Assembly (NCBI RefSeq): GCF_009883635.2
Contig: NZ_CP026115.2
Location: 5,890,001-5,954,000 of the forward strand
Source of the DNA: Pseudomonas putida
Lineage (GTDB): Bacteria; Pseudomonadota; Gammaproteobacteria; Pseudomonadales; Pseudomonadaceae
Direction of reading: 5' to 3'
Length of the DNA: 64,000 nt
In this document: positions 31,813-39,944 of the stretch, piece after piece
Layout: each line of letters begins with the position of its first letter
Position numbering within the stretch: position 1 is the stretch's first letter
Position numbers and translations under genes: made by a program
The notes under the pieces: model-generated
The model's input: only the letters and a program-made list of their open reading frames with translations
The model's database searches: none
Told to the model about the DNA's origin: nothing

Positions 31813-33516
31813 ATGCCCAACGCAAACGATGTTCAATGGTTCAAATCCCACTTCCAGTCCCGACTGGAAGGCGCATTGGCCGGTACGCCACTGACCGTGG
31901 ACTTTCTCACTGCAATCGCCTGCCAGGAGTCTGGCGAAGTCTGGCCTACCTTGCGTCATGACCTGCCGGAAACCGACGTGCTGCGCTTGTGCGTAGGTGA
32001 CACGCTGGACTCGGACAAAGGCCGCAAAGCCTTCCCCAGGGACAAGGCTGCATTGCTGGCGGCGCCGCGTGGCGAGCAGATGTTCGACCTGGCGCATGAG
32101 TCGCTGGTGGAAATGGCTCGACACGTTCAAGACTACGCCACAGTGGCGCGCCGACCCGACAAGTTCTGCCACGGCTTCGGCATCTTCCAGCGCGACCTGC
32201 AATTCTTCAAGGATGACCCTGACTATTTCCTCGACCAGCGATACGCTCAATTCGATGATGCCCTTGACCACTGCCTGAACGAACTCAAGCGCGGTCTCAA
32301 GACGCTGGGGCTGGCCGGGGCGCAGGCGCTTGATGACCAACAGTTGGCATCCGTCGGAATCGCCTACAACACAGGCGGGTTCAACCCGAAGAAAGGCCTG
32401 CGTCAGGGTTACTTCGACGGCAAACGCTACTACGGCGAGAACCTCCTCGACTTCATCCAGCTGGCCCATACCGTACCCCTGGACGGCGCCCAGCCGCAGA
32501 TCGCCCCTCCGGCGCCTGGCCTGGCGCTGGTGCCACCACCGAGCACGCTGACGGCCAGCGGTGCATTCCTGCGGGTAGACACCCGCGAAAGTACCTTGCG
32601 GGTGCGCAGCGAGCCACTCATCAGCGAGCCAGCGCAAGCCAACGTCATAGGGAACCTGCCCGATGGCCACCCGGTTCGCGCGGTCACTGGCCGGGCAAAG
32701 AACGGTTTTCGCGAGATAGAAACTTCGCTGAACGGTGCCTTGCTGCACGGCTTCGTCGCGCAACGGTTCCTGGTGACGGATAAATCGACCAAAGCGGTGC
32801 CAATCACCCTCCCCGCACCGTCGATGCCCGCTACCGGCATTGTCGCCGTCGACATGCCACGCAAGCCAGGCCGGGTGACCCGGCGCATCGACCCAGCCAA
32901 TGCACATTCGCTGAACGAGCCTGGCCAGCCGCAACGCAATGGCGAGAACGCGGAGGCACTGCGCAGCGAACTGGCCGCGATCATCGACTGGCTCGGCGTC
33001 GACAATGTCGCCAACAAACGCTACCAGCCCCACGACGGCCTGACCTTCTGCAACATCTATTGCCACGACTACTGCGCCCTTGCCGGTGTGTATCTGCCAC
33101 GCGTGTGGTGGACATCCAGGGCGCTGCTCGACCTTTCACAAGACAAGGACGTCGCACCGCTGATTGGCGCCACGATCACCGAGATGCGGGCGAACGACCT
33201 GTTCCGCTGGTTGCGCGATTTTGGCAATGCCTTTGGCTGGCGGCAAACCGGTACGCTCAGCAAGCTGCAGCAGTTCGCCAACCAAGGCGCGGTCGCCTTG
33301 ATCGTGGCGCGGCGCAAGGAAGATGGCAAATCCGGGCACATTGTCGCGGTGGTGCCTGAAGATGCCGTGCATGGCGCGCGGCGCGATGCCAGCGGTGCAG
33401 TGATTGCGCCGCTGCAGAGCCAGGCCGGGGCGCGCAACTTCGCGTATGGAACTGGAAAGGCCGAATGGTGGAACGACGAGCAGTTTGCCGAAAGTGCCTT
33501 CTGGATTCATGCGTGA
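31813..33516 (+). CDS. Leaderless two-domain peptidoglycan hydrolase with SH3-like domain
   Basis: The 567-residue protein has no signal peptide. Residues ~25-190 resemble a lysozyme/transglycosylase-type fold: FLTAIACQESG places a likely catalytic Glu at 39, followed by GFGIFQRD and SVGIAYNTGGF. Residues ~248-318 look like a bacterial SH3 domain (STLRVRSEP ... HGFVAQRFL). The C-terminal part (~385-560) resembles an NlpC/P60 or CHAP cysteine peptidase, with Cys 413 in TFCNIYCHDY and His 509 in SGHIVAVVP. It could cut both the glycan and the peptide of the cell wall. The start at 31813 has AGGAG upstream; TTG 31762 is rejected. Lack of a leader suggests delivery by the T6SS or by lysis, which is inference. 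Confidence 0.75.
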   Translation: MPNANDVQWFKSHFQSRLEGALAGTPLTVDFLTAIACQESGEVWPTLRHDLPETDVLRLCVGDTLDSDKGRKAFPRDKAALLAAPRGEQMFDLAHESLVEMARHVQDYATVARRPDKFCHGFGIFQRDLQFFKDDPDYFLDQRYAQFDDALDHCLNELKRGLKTLGLAGAQALDDQQLASVGIAYNTGGFNPKKGLRQGYFDGKRYYGENLLDFIQLAHTVPLDGAQPQIAPPAPGLALVPPPSTLTASGAFLRVDTRESTLRVRSEPLISEPAQANVIGNLPDGHPVRAVTGRAKNGFREIETSLNGALLHGFVAQRFLVTDKSTKAVPITLPAPSMPATGIVAVDMPRKPGRVTRRIDPANAHSLNEPGQPQRNGENAEALRSELAAIIDWLGVDNVANKRYQPHDGLTFCNIYCHDYCALAGVYLPRVWWTSRALLDLSQDKDVAPLIGATITEMRANDLFRWLRDFGNAFGWRQTGTLSKLQQFANQGAVALIVARRKEDGKSGHIVAVVPEDAVHGARRDASGAVIAPLQSQAGARNFAYGTGKAEWWNDEQFAESAFWIHA

Positions 33517-33552
33517 TCCATCACCACGTTCACTCGAACGGAGGACGGTCTC

Positions 33553-35073
33553 ATGTCCAACATCGTGATTTGCTGCGACGGTACCTGGAATACGCCCGAA
33601 CAGCTCGACAAGGGTGTTCCGGCACCCACCAATGTGGTCAGGCTGCATAACGCAGTGGCGGAATACGACGCTGCCGAAAACCATCAGGAAAAGTACTACC
33701 ATCCCGGCGTCGGCACATCCGGCAAATGGTGGGACAAGGCGCTTGGCGGCGGCACCGGCTCCGGGCTGGACGACAACATCAAGAGTGCCTATCAAAAGCT
33801 GTGCTACTGCTATCAGCCGGGCATGGACATCTATCTGTTCGGCTTCAGCCGTGGCGCCTATACCGTCAGGAGCCTGAGCGGCCTGATCAATAGCTGCGGC
33901 TTGCTCAGGATCGCTGGCATCGAGGCCGCGGAAGTCTGGAAGCGTCTCGACCGCCTGATGAAATTCGGCTACCGACGCAAACTCGAAAACCGTGAAGACT
34001 GGGAAGCCTTGGGCTGGCAGTTCCATAATGCCAAAGGCGAAAGCATTCCGATCCGCTTCATAGGCGTGTGGGACACCGTCGGTGCTCTGGGCATACCTGA
34101 CGACATGGCCTTGCTCAACCTGCTCGATGACCGCAATCGCTACACGTTCCACGACACCACCTTCCATAGCGCCGTCAGGACCGGCCGGCACGCCTTGGCC
34201 ATGGACGAACGCCGTGCCTCCTTCCAGCCCACCCTGTGGACGAATGTGCCACCAGGTTGCGATGTGCAACAACTATGGTTCCCTGGCGTGCATTCCGACG
34301 TGGGGGGTGGCTATCGTGAAAGCGGCCTGGCTGACGGTGCTTTGCAGTGGATGGTCGAGGAGGCTGGCAAGTGCGGGCTGGTATTCAACTCCCTGACGAT
34401 CCAGCAGATCCGCCCCGACTTTCACGACATGATGCATGACTCGTGCGATGGCGTGTTCAGCCTGCTACCCACGCAACCGCGGAGTATCCCGAGCCTCGAC
34501 TCACAAACAGCCAGTTTTCACAAAACCGCCCTTGAGCGCCAGATCGACCCGCCCATCACTCAGCACCCCTATCGCTTGTCACGTCTTGTCGCACCCTCAC
34601 CACCGCTAGTGATCGACATTGCAGCCCGCCTCCCCTGGAACGAAACGGGGCTGTGGCTGGAGGCTGGCCGCACCTACCAGTTCAGTGCATCCGGGGAGTG
34701 GCTCGACAGTTCGATCAGCTGCGGGCCCGGTGGTACCCACGACGGCAACTTTCAGCCGGCGGAAATTGCCCAGCTGCTTGGCAGTGCGCTCGGCCAGCTC
34801 GAGTCCTGGTACAGCAAGTTGTTCAAGAACGACGATGCCAACTTCAGTTTCACCAAGCGTCACGAGCAGTTCGATTGGTTCAGCCTGATTGGCGCGATCG
34901 CCAACGGCGAAGGGGTGGATGCCAAAGGCTATCTGATCAAGCCCGAGGTGTTCGAGATCGGTAAAGGGTGCACCTATACCCCCAAGCGCTCCGGGTACCT
35001 CTACGCGTATGCCAATGATGCCTGGAATTGCTATGGCAACAATCGAGGGCATGTTGCATTGCGGGTGAACTGA
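33553..35073 (+). CDS. DUF2235 (Tle1-like) alpha/beta-hydrolase with LecA-like C-terminal domain
   Basis: The 506-residue protein has the DUF2235 hydrolase domain found in T6SS phospholipase effectors of the Tle1 group. The N-terminal NIVICCDGTWNTP, the nucleophile elbow GFSRGA (Ser 99), GVWDTVG (Asp 174) and FPGVHSDVGGGY (His 247) form a complete Ser-Asp-His triad. Residues ~350-506 look like a separate beta domain ending ANDAWNCYGNNRGHVAL, very like the end of the galactose-binding lectin LecA (PA-IL). There is no signal peptide. GGAGG precedes the ATG, 36 bp after the hydrolase gene, and a strong hairpin follows. Phospholipid hydrolysis with sugar- or LPS-targeting is the likely activity; a T6SS effector role is inference. 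Confidence 0.83.
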   Translation: MSNIVICCDGTWNTPEQLDKGVPAPTNVVRLHNAVAEYDAAENHQEKYYHPGVGTSGKWWDKALGGGTGSGLDDNIKSAYQKLCYCYQPGMDIYLFGFSRGAYTVRSLSGLINSCGLLRIAGIEAAEVWKRLDRLMKFGYRRKLENREDWEALGWQFHNAKGESIPIRFIGVWDTVGALGIPDDMALLNLLDDRNRYTFHDTTFHSAVRTGRHALAMDERRASFQPTLWTNVPPGCDVQQLWFPGVHSDVGGGYRESGLADGALQWMVEEAGKCGLVFNSLTIQQIRPDFHDMMHDSCDGVFSLLPTQPRSIPSLDSQTASFHKTALERQIDPPITQHPYRLSRLVAPSPPLVIDIAARLPWNETGLWLEAGRTYQFSASGEWLDSSISCGPGGTHDGNFQPAEIAQLLGSALGQLESWYSKLFKNDDANFSFTKRHEQFDWFSLIGAIANGEGVDAKGYLIKPEVFEIGKGCTYTPKRSGYLYAYANDAWNCYGNNRGHVALRVN

Positions 35074-35084
35074 AAAACCATTGA

Positions 35085-35114
35085 GGCTGACTGTAGCGCG
35101 AAGTACAGTCAGCC
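35085..35114 (+). terminator. 11-bp perfect hairpin ending 2 bases before the next start codon
   Basis: GGCTGACTGTA (35085-35095) and TACAGTCAGCC (35104-35114) form a perfect 11-bp stem with an 8-base loop. It lies just after the DUF2235 gene and occupies the place where the ribosome site of the MFS gene at 35117 should be. It could end transcription, control translation of the MFS gene, or be a dyad operator. There is no T-run. Confidence 0.5.
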
Positions 35115-35116
35115 CC

Positions 35117-36766
35117 ATGGACAAATACACCCCGCGCCAGTGGCTCCCGCACGAGAAGCCCAGCCTTCCCGGCTCCCCTTCCACGCCCCTGCACACGCCG
35201 GCCAAGCGCCTCGCGTACGGCGTGGTCGGCCTGCTGGTGGCAATTACTGGCGGCCTGGGTAACGCACTGGTCACCGCCAACCTGGTGTTCCTGCAAGGCG
35301 CGCTAGGCGCGACCAGTGCCGAGATGGCCTGGCTGCCAGCGGCCTATGTGATGACCAACGTGTCGATCAACCTGTTGCTGGTCAAGTTTCGCCAGCAGTT
35401 CGGCCTGCGCGCCTTCACCGAGGTGTTCCTGGTGCTGTATGCCCTGGTCACCTTCGCCCACCTGCTGGTCAACGACCTCAACTCGGCCATTGCCGTGCGC
35501 GCCGCCCACGGCATGGTTGGCGCGGCGCTCAGTTCGCTTGGCCTGTACTACATGATCCAGGCGTTCCCCGAGCGCTGGCGACTGAAGGCCATGGTGCTGG
35601 GCCTGGGCGCCTCGCAACTGGCCCTGCCGCTGGCGCGGATCTTCTCCGAAGACCTGCTGCAGATCGCCGAATGGCGCGGCCTGTACCTGTTCGAACTGGG
35701 CCTGGCGCTGGCTGCCCTGGGCTGCGTGCTGCTGCTCAAGCTGCCCCCCGGTGACCGCTTCAAGACCTTCGAGCCTCTGGACTTCCTTACCTTCACCCTG
35801 ATGGCAAGCGGCGTCGCCCTGCTCTGCGCCGCGCTGTCGCTGGGGCGCATCGACTGGTGGCTGGAGGCGCCGTGGATCGGCATCGCCCTGGCCTCGTCGA
35901 TTGCCTTGATCTTCACCGGCCTGGCCATCGAGCACAACCGCCAGAACCCGCTGTTGATGACGCGCTGGCTGGGCAGCGGCGCGATCATCCGCCTGGGCCT
36001 GTGCGTCATTCTGATTCGCATGGTCACCTCGGAGCAGTCCACCGGCGCGGTGGGCTTTCTGCAGGTGCTGAACATGGGCAGCGAACAGATGCGCTCACTG
36101 TACTGGATCATGTTGCTCGGCGCCGTGGCGGGCCTGGCCAGCAGTGCGCTGACCATCGACCCCAAGCACCTGGTGATCCCGCTGTTCGTCTCGCTGCTGG
36201 CGATGGCCACCGGGGCGTTCATGGACAGCAGTTCGAGCAACCTCACGCGCCCGGCACAGATGTACCTCAGCCAGTTCCTGCTGGCCTTCGGCAGCACCTT
36301 CTTCCTAGGCCCTTCGATGGCCCTGGGCATCAGCCACGTACGCGCCAACCCGCGCAACCTGGTGAGCTTCTCGGTGCTGTTCGGCATCTGCAACAACCTC
36401 GGCGGCCTGATTGGCGCGGCGCTGCTGGGCACCTTCCAGACCTGGCGCGAGAAGTTCCATTCCAGCCACCTGATGGACCGCCTCAGCTACCTCGAACCGC
36501 TGGTCAATGCCCGCGTGCAAAGCGGCGGCGGCGGTTATGCCGGGATCCTCGCCGACCCGGCGCTGCGCAGCGAGGCCGGCATGCGCGTGCTGGCCAGCGC
36601 CGCCACCCGCGAGGCCAACGTGATGGCCTACAACGACGTGTTCGTACTGATTGGCAGCATCGCCGTGCTGACCATGATCTGGATTACCATTCGCGGCTCC
36701 TGGCTGTGGTATGTCGCCCGCCAGGCTGCTTCATCCGACTCCACCAGCGGTACTGCCAGCCGATGA
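35117..36766 (+). CDS. MFS efflux protein, DHA2/EmrB type (14 membrane helices)
   Basis: The 549-residue protein shows about 14 hydrophobic segments, as in EmrB-type drug:H+ antiporters, beginning near residue 30 (AYGVVGLLVAITGGLGNALV) and including MAWLPAAYVMTNVSINLLLV. It overlaps the following membrane-fusion protein gene by four bases (ATGA), the usual EmrAB pairing, so the two form a tripartite efflux system; no outer-membrane channel gene is adjacent. The start ATG 35117 lacks a visible ribosome site because of the hairpin; TTG 35081 is the only upstream alternative and lies inside the hairpin arm region. The substrate is unknown. Confidence 0.88.
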   Translation: MDKYTPRQWLPHEKPSLPGSPSTPLHTPAKRLAYGVVGLLVAITGGLGNALVTANLVFLQGALGATSAEMAWLPAAYVMTNVSINLLLVKFRQQFGLRAFTEVFLVLYALVTFAHLLVNDLNSAIAVRAAHGMVGAALSSLGLYYMIQAFPERWRLKAMVLGLGASQLALPLARIFSEDLLQIAEWRGLYLFELGLALAALGCVLLLKLPPGDRFKTFEPLDFLTFTLMASGVALLCAALSLGRIDWWLEAPWIGIALASSIALIFTGLAIEHNRQNPLLMTRWLGSGAIIRLGLCVILIRMVTSEQSTGAVGFLQVLNMGSEQMRSLYWIMLLGAVAGLASSALTIDPKHLVIPLFVSLLAMATGAFMDSSSSNLTRPAQMYLSQFLLAFGSTFFLGPSMALGISHVRANPRNLVSFSVLFGICNNLGGLIGAALLGTFQTWREKFHSSHLMDRLSYLEPLVNARVQSGGGGYAGILADPALRSEAGMRVLASAATREANVMAYNDVFVLIGSIAVLTMIWITIRGSWLWYVARQAASSDSTSGTASR

Positions 36767-37905
36767 CCGAAGAAACCCGCACCACGACCACCACCGCCAT
36801 CGCCGAAACCCCCGAAGGCAGCACGCCGCCCAGCGAACCGACCAGCCCGGTGCGCACGCGGCGAGTGCGCATTCTGTCTTCGATCAGCTTCGCCTGCGTG
36901 GCCCTGGTCGGCATCCTGATAGTGCTCTATGCCTGGAACCTGCCGCCGTTCAGCAGCACCATCGAAAGCACCGAAAACGCCCTGGTGCGCGGCCAGGTGA
37001 CGATCATCGGCCCGCAGCTGAGCGGCTATATCGTCGACGTGCCGGTGCATGACTTCCAGTTCGTAAAGGCTGGCGACCTGCTGGTGCAGCTGGACGACCG
37101 CATCTACAAGCAGCGCCTGGCCCAAGCCATCGCCCAGCTGCAACAGCAGCAGGCGGCGCTGGCCAACAACCTGCAGCAGCGCAACAGCGCCGAAGCTACT
37201 ATTGCCCAACGCCAGGCGGCAATTGGCGATGCCTCGGCCCAGGCCACCAAGGCCAAGGCCGACCTCAGCCGCAACCAGGCGTTGGTCAGCGATGGTTCGG
37301 TGTCGCGCAGCTCTCTGGACCTGGCCCGCGCCAGCGAGGCTGCCGCCGTCGCCAACCTGGCCCAGGCCAAGGCCGCGCTGGAAATCGCCCGCCAGGACCG
37401 CGAGACGGTGATTGTCAACCGCGCCTCGCTGGAGGCTTCGGTGGAAAATGCGAAAGCCGCCGTCGAACTGGCCCGCATCGACCTCGACAACACCCGCGTC
37501 ACCGCCCCGCGCGACGGCCAGCTGGGGCAGATCGGCACGCGCCTGGGGGCCTATGTCAACTCTGGCGCCCAACTCATGGCGCTGGTGCCCGACACCCTGT
37601 GGGTGATCGCCAACATGAAGGAAACCCAGATGGCCGACGTGCGCATCGGCCAGCCGGTGACCTTCACCGTGGACGCCTTGAACCACCTCAAGCTTTACGG
37701 CCATGTGCAGCAGATTTCGCCGGCCACCGGCTCCGAGTTCGCCCTGTTGCAGGCCGACAACGCCACCGGCAACTTCGTGAAGATTGCCCAGCGCATCCCG
37801 GTGCGCATCACCGTCGACCCCGACCAGCCGGACGCCGCACGCCTGCGCCCGGGGATGTCGGTGGTGGTGGGCATCGATACCCGGGAGCCGCAAGGGCACC
37901 ATTGA
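36763..37905 (+). CDS. Membrane fusion protein, EmrA/HlyD family
   Basis: The 380-residue adaptor bridges the inner-membrane MFS pump to an outer-membrane channel. It has a Thr/Pro-rich cytoplasmic tail (1-30), one membrane helix (about 37-57), a lipoyl-like half (GPQLSGYIVDVPVHDFQFVKAGDLLVQLD), a long Gln/Ala-rich coiled-coil hairpin (about 105-235), the second lipoyl half (VTAPRDGQLGQI) and a beta-barrel region. The start overlaps the MFS stop (ATGA). The length is typical. Confidence 0.92.
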   Translation: MTEETRTTTTTAIAETPEGSTPPSEPTSPVRTRRVRILSSISFACVALVGILIVLYAWNLPPFSSTIESTENALVRGQVTIIGPQLSGYIVDVPVHDFQFVKAGDLLVQLDDRIYKQRLAQAIAQLQQQQAALANNLQQRNSAEATIAQRQAAIGDASAQATKAKADLSRNQALVSDGSVSRSSLDLARASEAAAVANLAQAKAALEIARQDRETVIVNRASLEASVENAKAAVELARIDLDNTRVTAPRDGQLGQIGTRLGAYVNSGAQLMALVPDTLWVIANMKETQMADVRIGQPVTFTVDALNHLKLYGHVQQISPATGSEFALLQADNATGNFVKIAQRIPVRITVDPDQPDAARLRPGMSVVVGIDTREPQGHH

Positions 37906-38019
37906 CAGCGGCTTTGTGAACCCTGTCCAGATGCCGTACTGCCACGATTGCGCCGCTCTAGGCCGTGGGTTCTAATGCCTGCCCACCGGTTTATCTTCGC
38001 AATCCAAGGACGTTTCATC

Positions 38020-38652
38020 ATGCTCAGGAAGATCGTACCGCTGGCGTTGCTGGCCACCCTGGCCGGCTGCTCGGACACTGAGGACGCCAACGAGGCCAAT
38101 TTCCATAAGGCGGCCCAGGCCTACCTCGACACGCAGTATCCGCACTGCTTCGTGGTCAGCGACTTCCCCACCAAGACCCAGGACTTCGACGTCACCGGCA
38201 CCAACAAGGCGCTGCATGCCCTGGCCCGGGTGGGCATCGTAAGCGAGCGGGAAATCTCCCGCGTCGAAGTGCCGGAGCGCCTGTGGCAGCCGGCCCGCAC
38301 CGACATCTACTACGCCTACGACCTCACCGACGAGGGCCGCAAATACTACAAGGCCGATGCCCAGAAGATGCTCAACGGCCAGACCCGCGGCGGGCTGTGC
38401 TTCGGCAAGGCCGAGGTGACGGCGATCGAGCAGTTCAGCGAGCCGGGGCAGATGATGGGGCACACCGTTTCCGATGTGACCTATGCCTACAAGATCACCG
38501 GGTTGCCGGACTGGGCAGCCAATGACGAGGTCAGGGCCAATATCCGTGACCTGGGCAGTGCGGTGGCGACCCATGAAACACCCGCCCAGGAAAAGCGGGT
38601 GATGGTACTGACCAACAAGGGCTGGGTGCACGAGCGCTTGTTTGACAAATAA
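38020..38652 (+). CDS. Lipoprotein of unknown function
   Basis: This 210-residue product has a clear lipoprotein signal: LRKIVPLALLATLAGCSD with lipobox LAGC (Cys 17). The mature part is soluble with no recognised domain; it has three further cysteines and a C-terminus ending KGWVHERLFDK. AAGGA precedes the ATG at 38020. The frame opens at 37948 but those residues are not signal-like. It is separate from the pump genes (114 bp gap) and converges with the AEC carrier, three bases away. Confidence 0.82.
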   Translation: MLRKIVPLALLATLAGCSDTEDANEANFHKAAQAYLDTQYPHCFVVSDFPTKTQDFDVTGTNKALHALARVGIVSEREISRVEVPERLWQPARTDIYYAYDLTDEGRKYYKADAQKMLNGQTRGGLCFGKAEVTAIEQFSEPGQMMGHTVSDVTYAYKITGLPDWAANDEVRANIRDLGSAVATHETPAQEKRVMVLTNKGWVHERLFDK

Positions 38653-38655
38653 GGC

Positions 38656-39531
38656 CTACATCCACCAGGCCAGTACTACCGGCAGCCAGACGAACGACAG
38701 CAGCGTCGAGCACATCACAAGGTTGGCCACCTGCTCCGGTTGCCGGTTGGCCCTGACCGCCATCAGGTAATTGAACACCGCCACCGGCATCGCCGACTGC
38801 ACCATCAGCACCGCCCGCTCCATGGTCTCCATGCCCAGGGCTGTTCCCACCGCCCACCCCACCGCCGCGCCCAGCACGATGCGCAGGCCACCGAGCACCA
38901 AGCCGCCGCCGATATGCTGCGGGCGGATGCTGGCCAGTGACACACCTAGTGTCAGTAGCATCAGCGGGATCGACATGCCGCCGAGCAGGTCGGCAGTGTT
39001 GGCCAGCCAGCGCGGCAGTTCGAAGTCGAGGAAGATGATCGGCATGGCGCCGGCCAGGCTGATGACGATCGGGTTGCGCAACAGGGCCTTGAACGAGGCC
39101 ACCGTGCCGGAAATGGCCATGCCCACGGTGAATTGCACGATCGACAAGGTCAGGAAGAACGCCACGGCCAGGGCCAGGCCGTGCTCGCCGAAGGCATACA
39201 GGCTGATCGGCAGGCCCATGTTGCCGGTGTTGGGGAACATGAAAGCCGGCAGCAGCACCCGCCAGTGCTGGCCTGAAGCGCGGCACACCAGCAGCCCGGC
39301 CGCGGCCATGCCCAGCGTGCACAACAGGCACGCCAGGGCCATGCTGGTGAAGGCCGTGGCGGCCAGCTCGGTGCGGCTCAGGGTCGACAGCACGAGCGAT
39401 GGCGTGCCGACCGTCATGACCATGCGGGCGATGAACTCGGTGGGGTAGTCCAGGCCTTTGCGGGCCCAGGCGAAGCCGATGCCGGCGACGATGAAGACCG
39501 GGGCGAGGACGGCGAACAGCGAAGCGAGCAT
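38656..39531 (-). CDS. AEC (auxin efflux carrier) family transporter
   Basis: This 291-residue inner-membrane protein has about ten hydrophobic segments and the AEC-family pattern, with an N-terminal helix LFAVLAPVFIVAGIGFAWA, FMFPNTGNMGLPISLYAFGE and a second half LLGGMSIPLMLLTLGVSL. Family members export or import small organic acids such as malonate or malate; the substrate here is unknown. AAGGA lies upstream of the ATG on the minus strand. It converges with the lipoprotein gene. Confidence 0.9.
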   Translation of the reverse strand: MLASLFAVLAPVFIVAGIGFAWARKGLDYPTEFIARMVMTVGTPSLVLSTLSRTELAATAFTSMALACLLCTLGMAAAGLLVCRASGQHWRVLLPAFMFPNTGNMGLPISLYAFGEHGLALAVAFFLTLSIVQFTVGMAISGTVASFKALLRNPIVISLAGAMPIIFLDFELPRWLANTADLLGGMSIPLMLLTLGVSLASIRPQHIGGGLVLGGLRIVLGAAVGWAVGTALGMETMERAVLMVQSAMPVAVFNYLMAVRANRQPEQVANLVMCSTLLSFVWLPVVLAWWM

Positions 39532-39654
39532 GGGGCGGGCCTTCCTTGGTAAGAATGCCGATTATGCCGCAGGCCAGAGGTGTCTGGGATGTCGGATTGG
39601 GGCACAAAGCTGTCGCATCCCGCCCTGCGTCGTCGCGTCGCAGGCCTTAGCCTC

Positions 39655-39683
39655 TTGGGCAAATCGGTCACAACCCGTAGAAT
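39655..39683 (+). promoter_or_regulatory. Sigma-70-type promoter
   Basis: TTGGGC (39655-39660) and TAGAAT (39678-39683) are separated by 17 bases, a good sigma-70 match. A transcript starting near 39690 would have a ~255-base leader before the YcaD-like MFS gene. Confidence 0.5.
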
Positions 39684-39689
39684 CGCGCT

Positions 39690-39944
39690 TCCTTTTCGCC
39701 CGTCGCCTTGAACGGTGGCAACCGGCAGCAACGACAGAGTCCAGGCCTGAACACATGACGCCCATGTGAAATAGGCTCAACCGACCCCGCCCGGCCCAGC
39801 TATTCCAGGGTCCAGCGGTTGAGTCTTGCCCAGGTCGCATCCAGCCCAGGCACATCCGTGCACTTTATTCGGCCCTCGATGGGTCCGTTTTGCGTGCGCG
39901 TTCGAAGAGGCGTTCCTAAATCGCCACTCCAACTTGAGGTATGT
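39690..39944 (+). other. Long leader with inverted repeats
   Basis: This gene-free stretch contains CACATG-ACGCC-CATGTG (39752-39768) and the long-range pair CTCAACCG (39776-39783) / CGGTTGAG (39816-39823), whose interior can pair further. The rest shows no ORF that looks coding. A structured mRNA leader or a small RNA is possible; I do not recognise a known riboswitch. Confidence 0.35.

Noticed and set aside
31730..31900. Short frame starting at ATG 31730 after a GGAGG sequence
   Set aside because: It reads out of frame into the hydrolase gene and ends after about 60 residues of random composition.
35085..35114. LexA-box reading of the CTGT...ACAG dyad
   Set aside because: The spacing between CTGT and ACAG is 10 bases, whereas the Pseudomonas LexA box needs 8.
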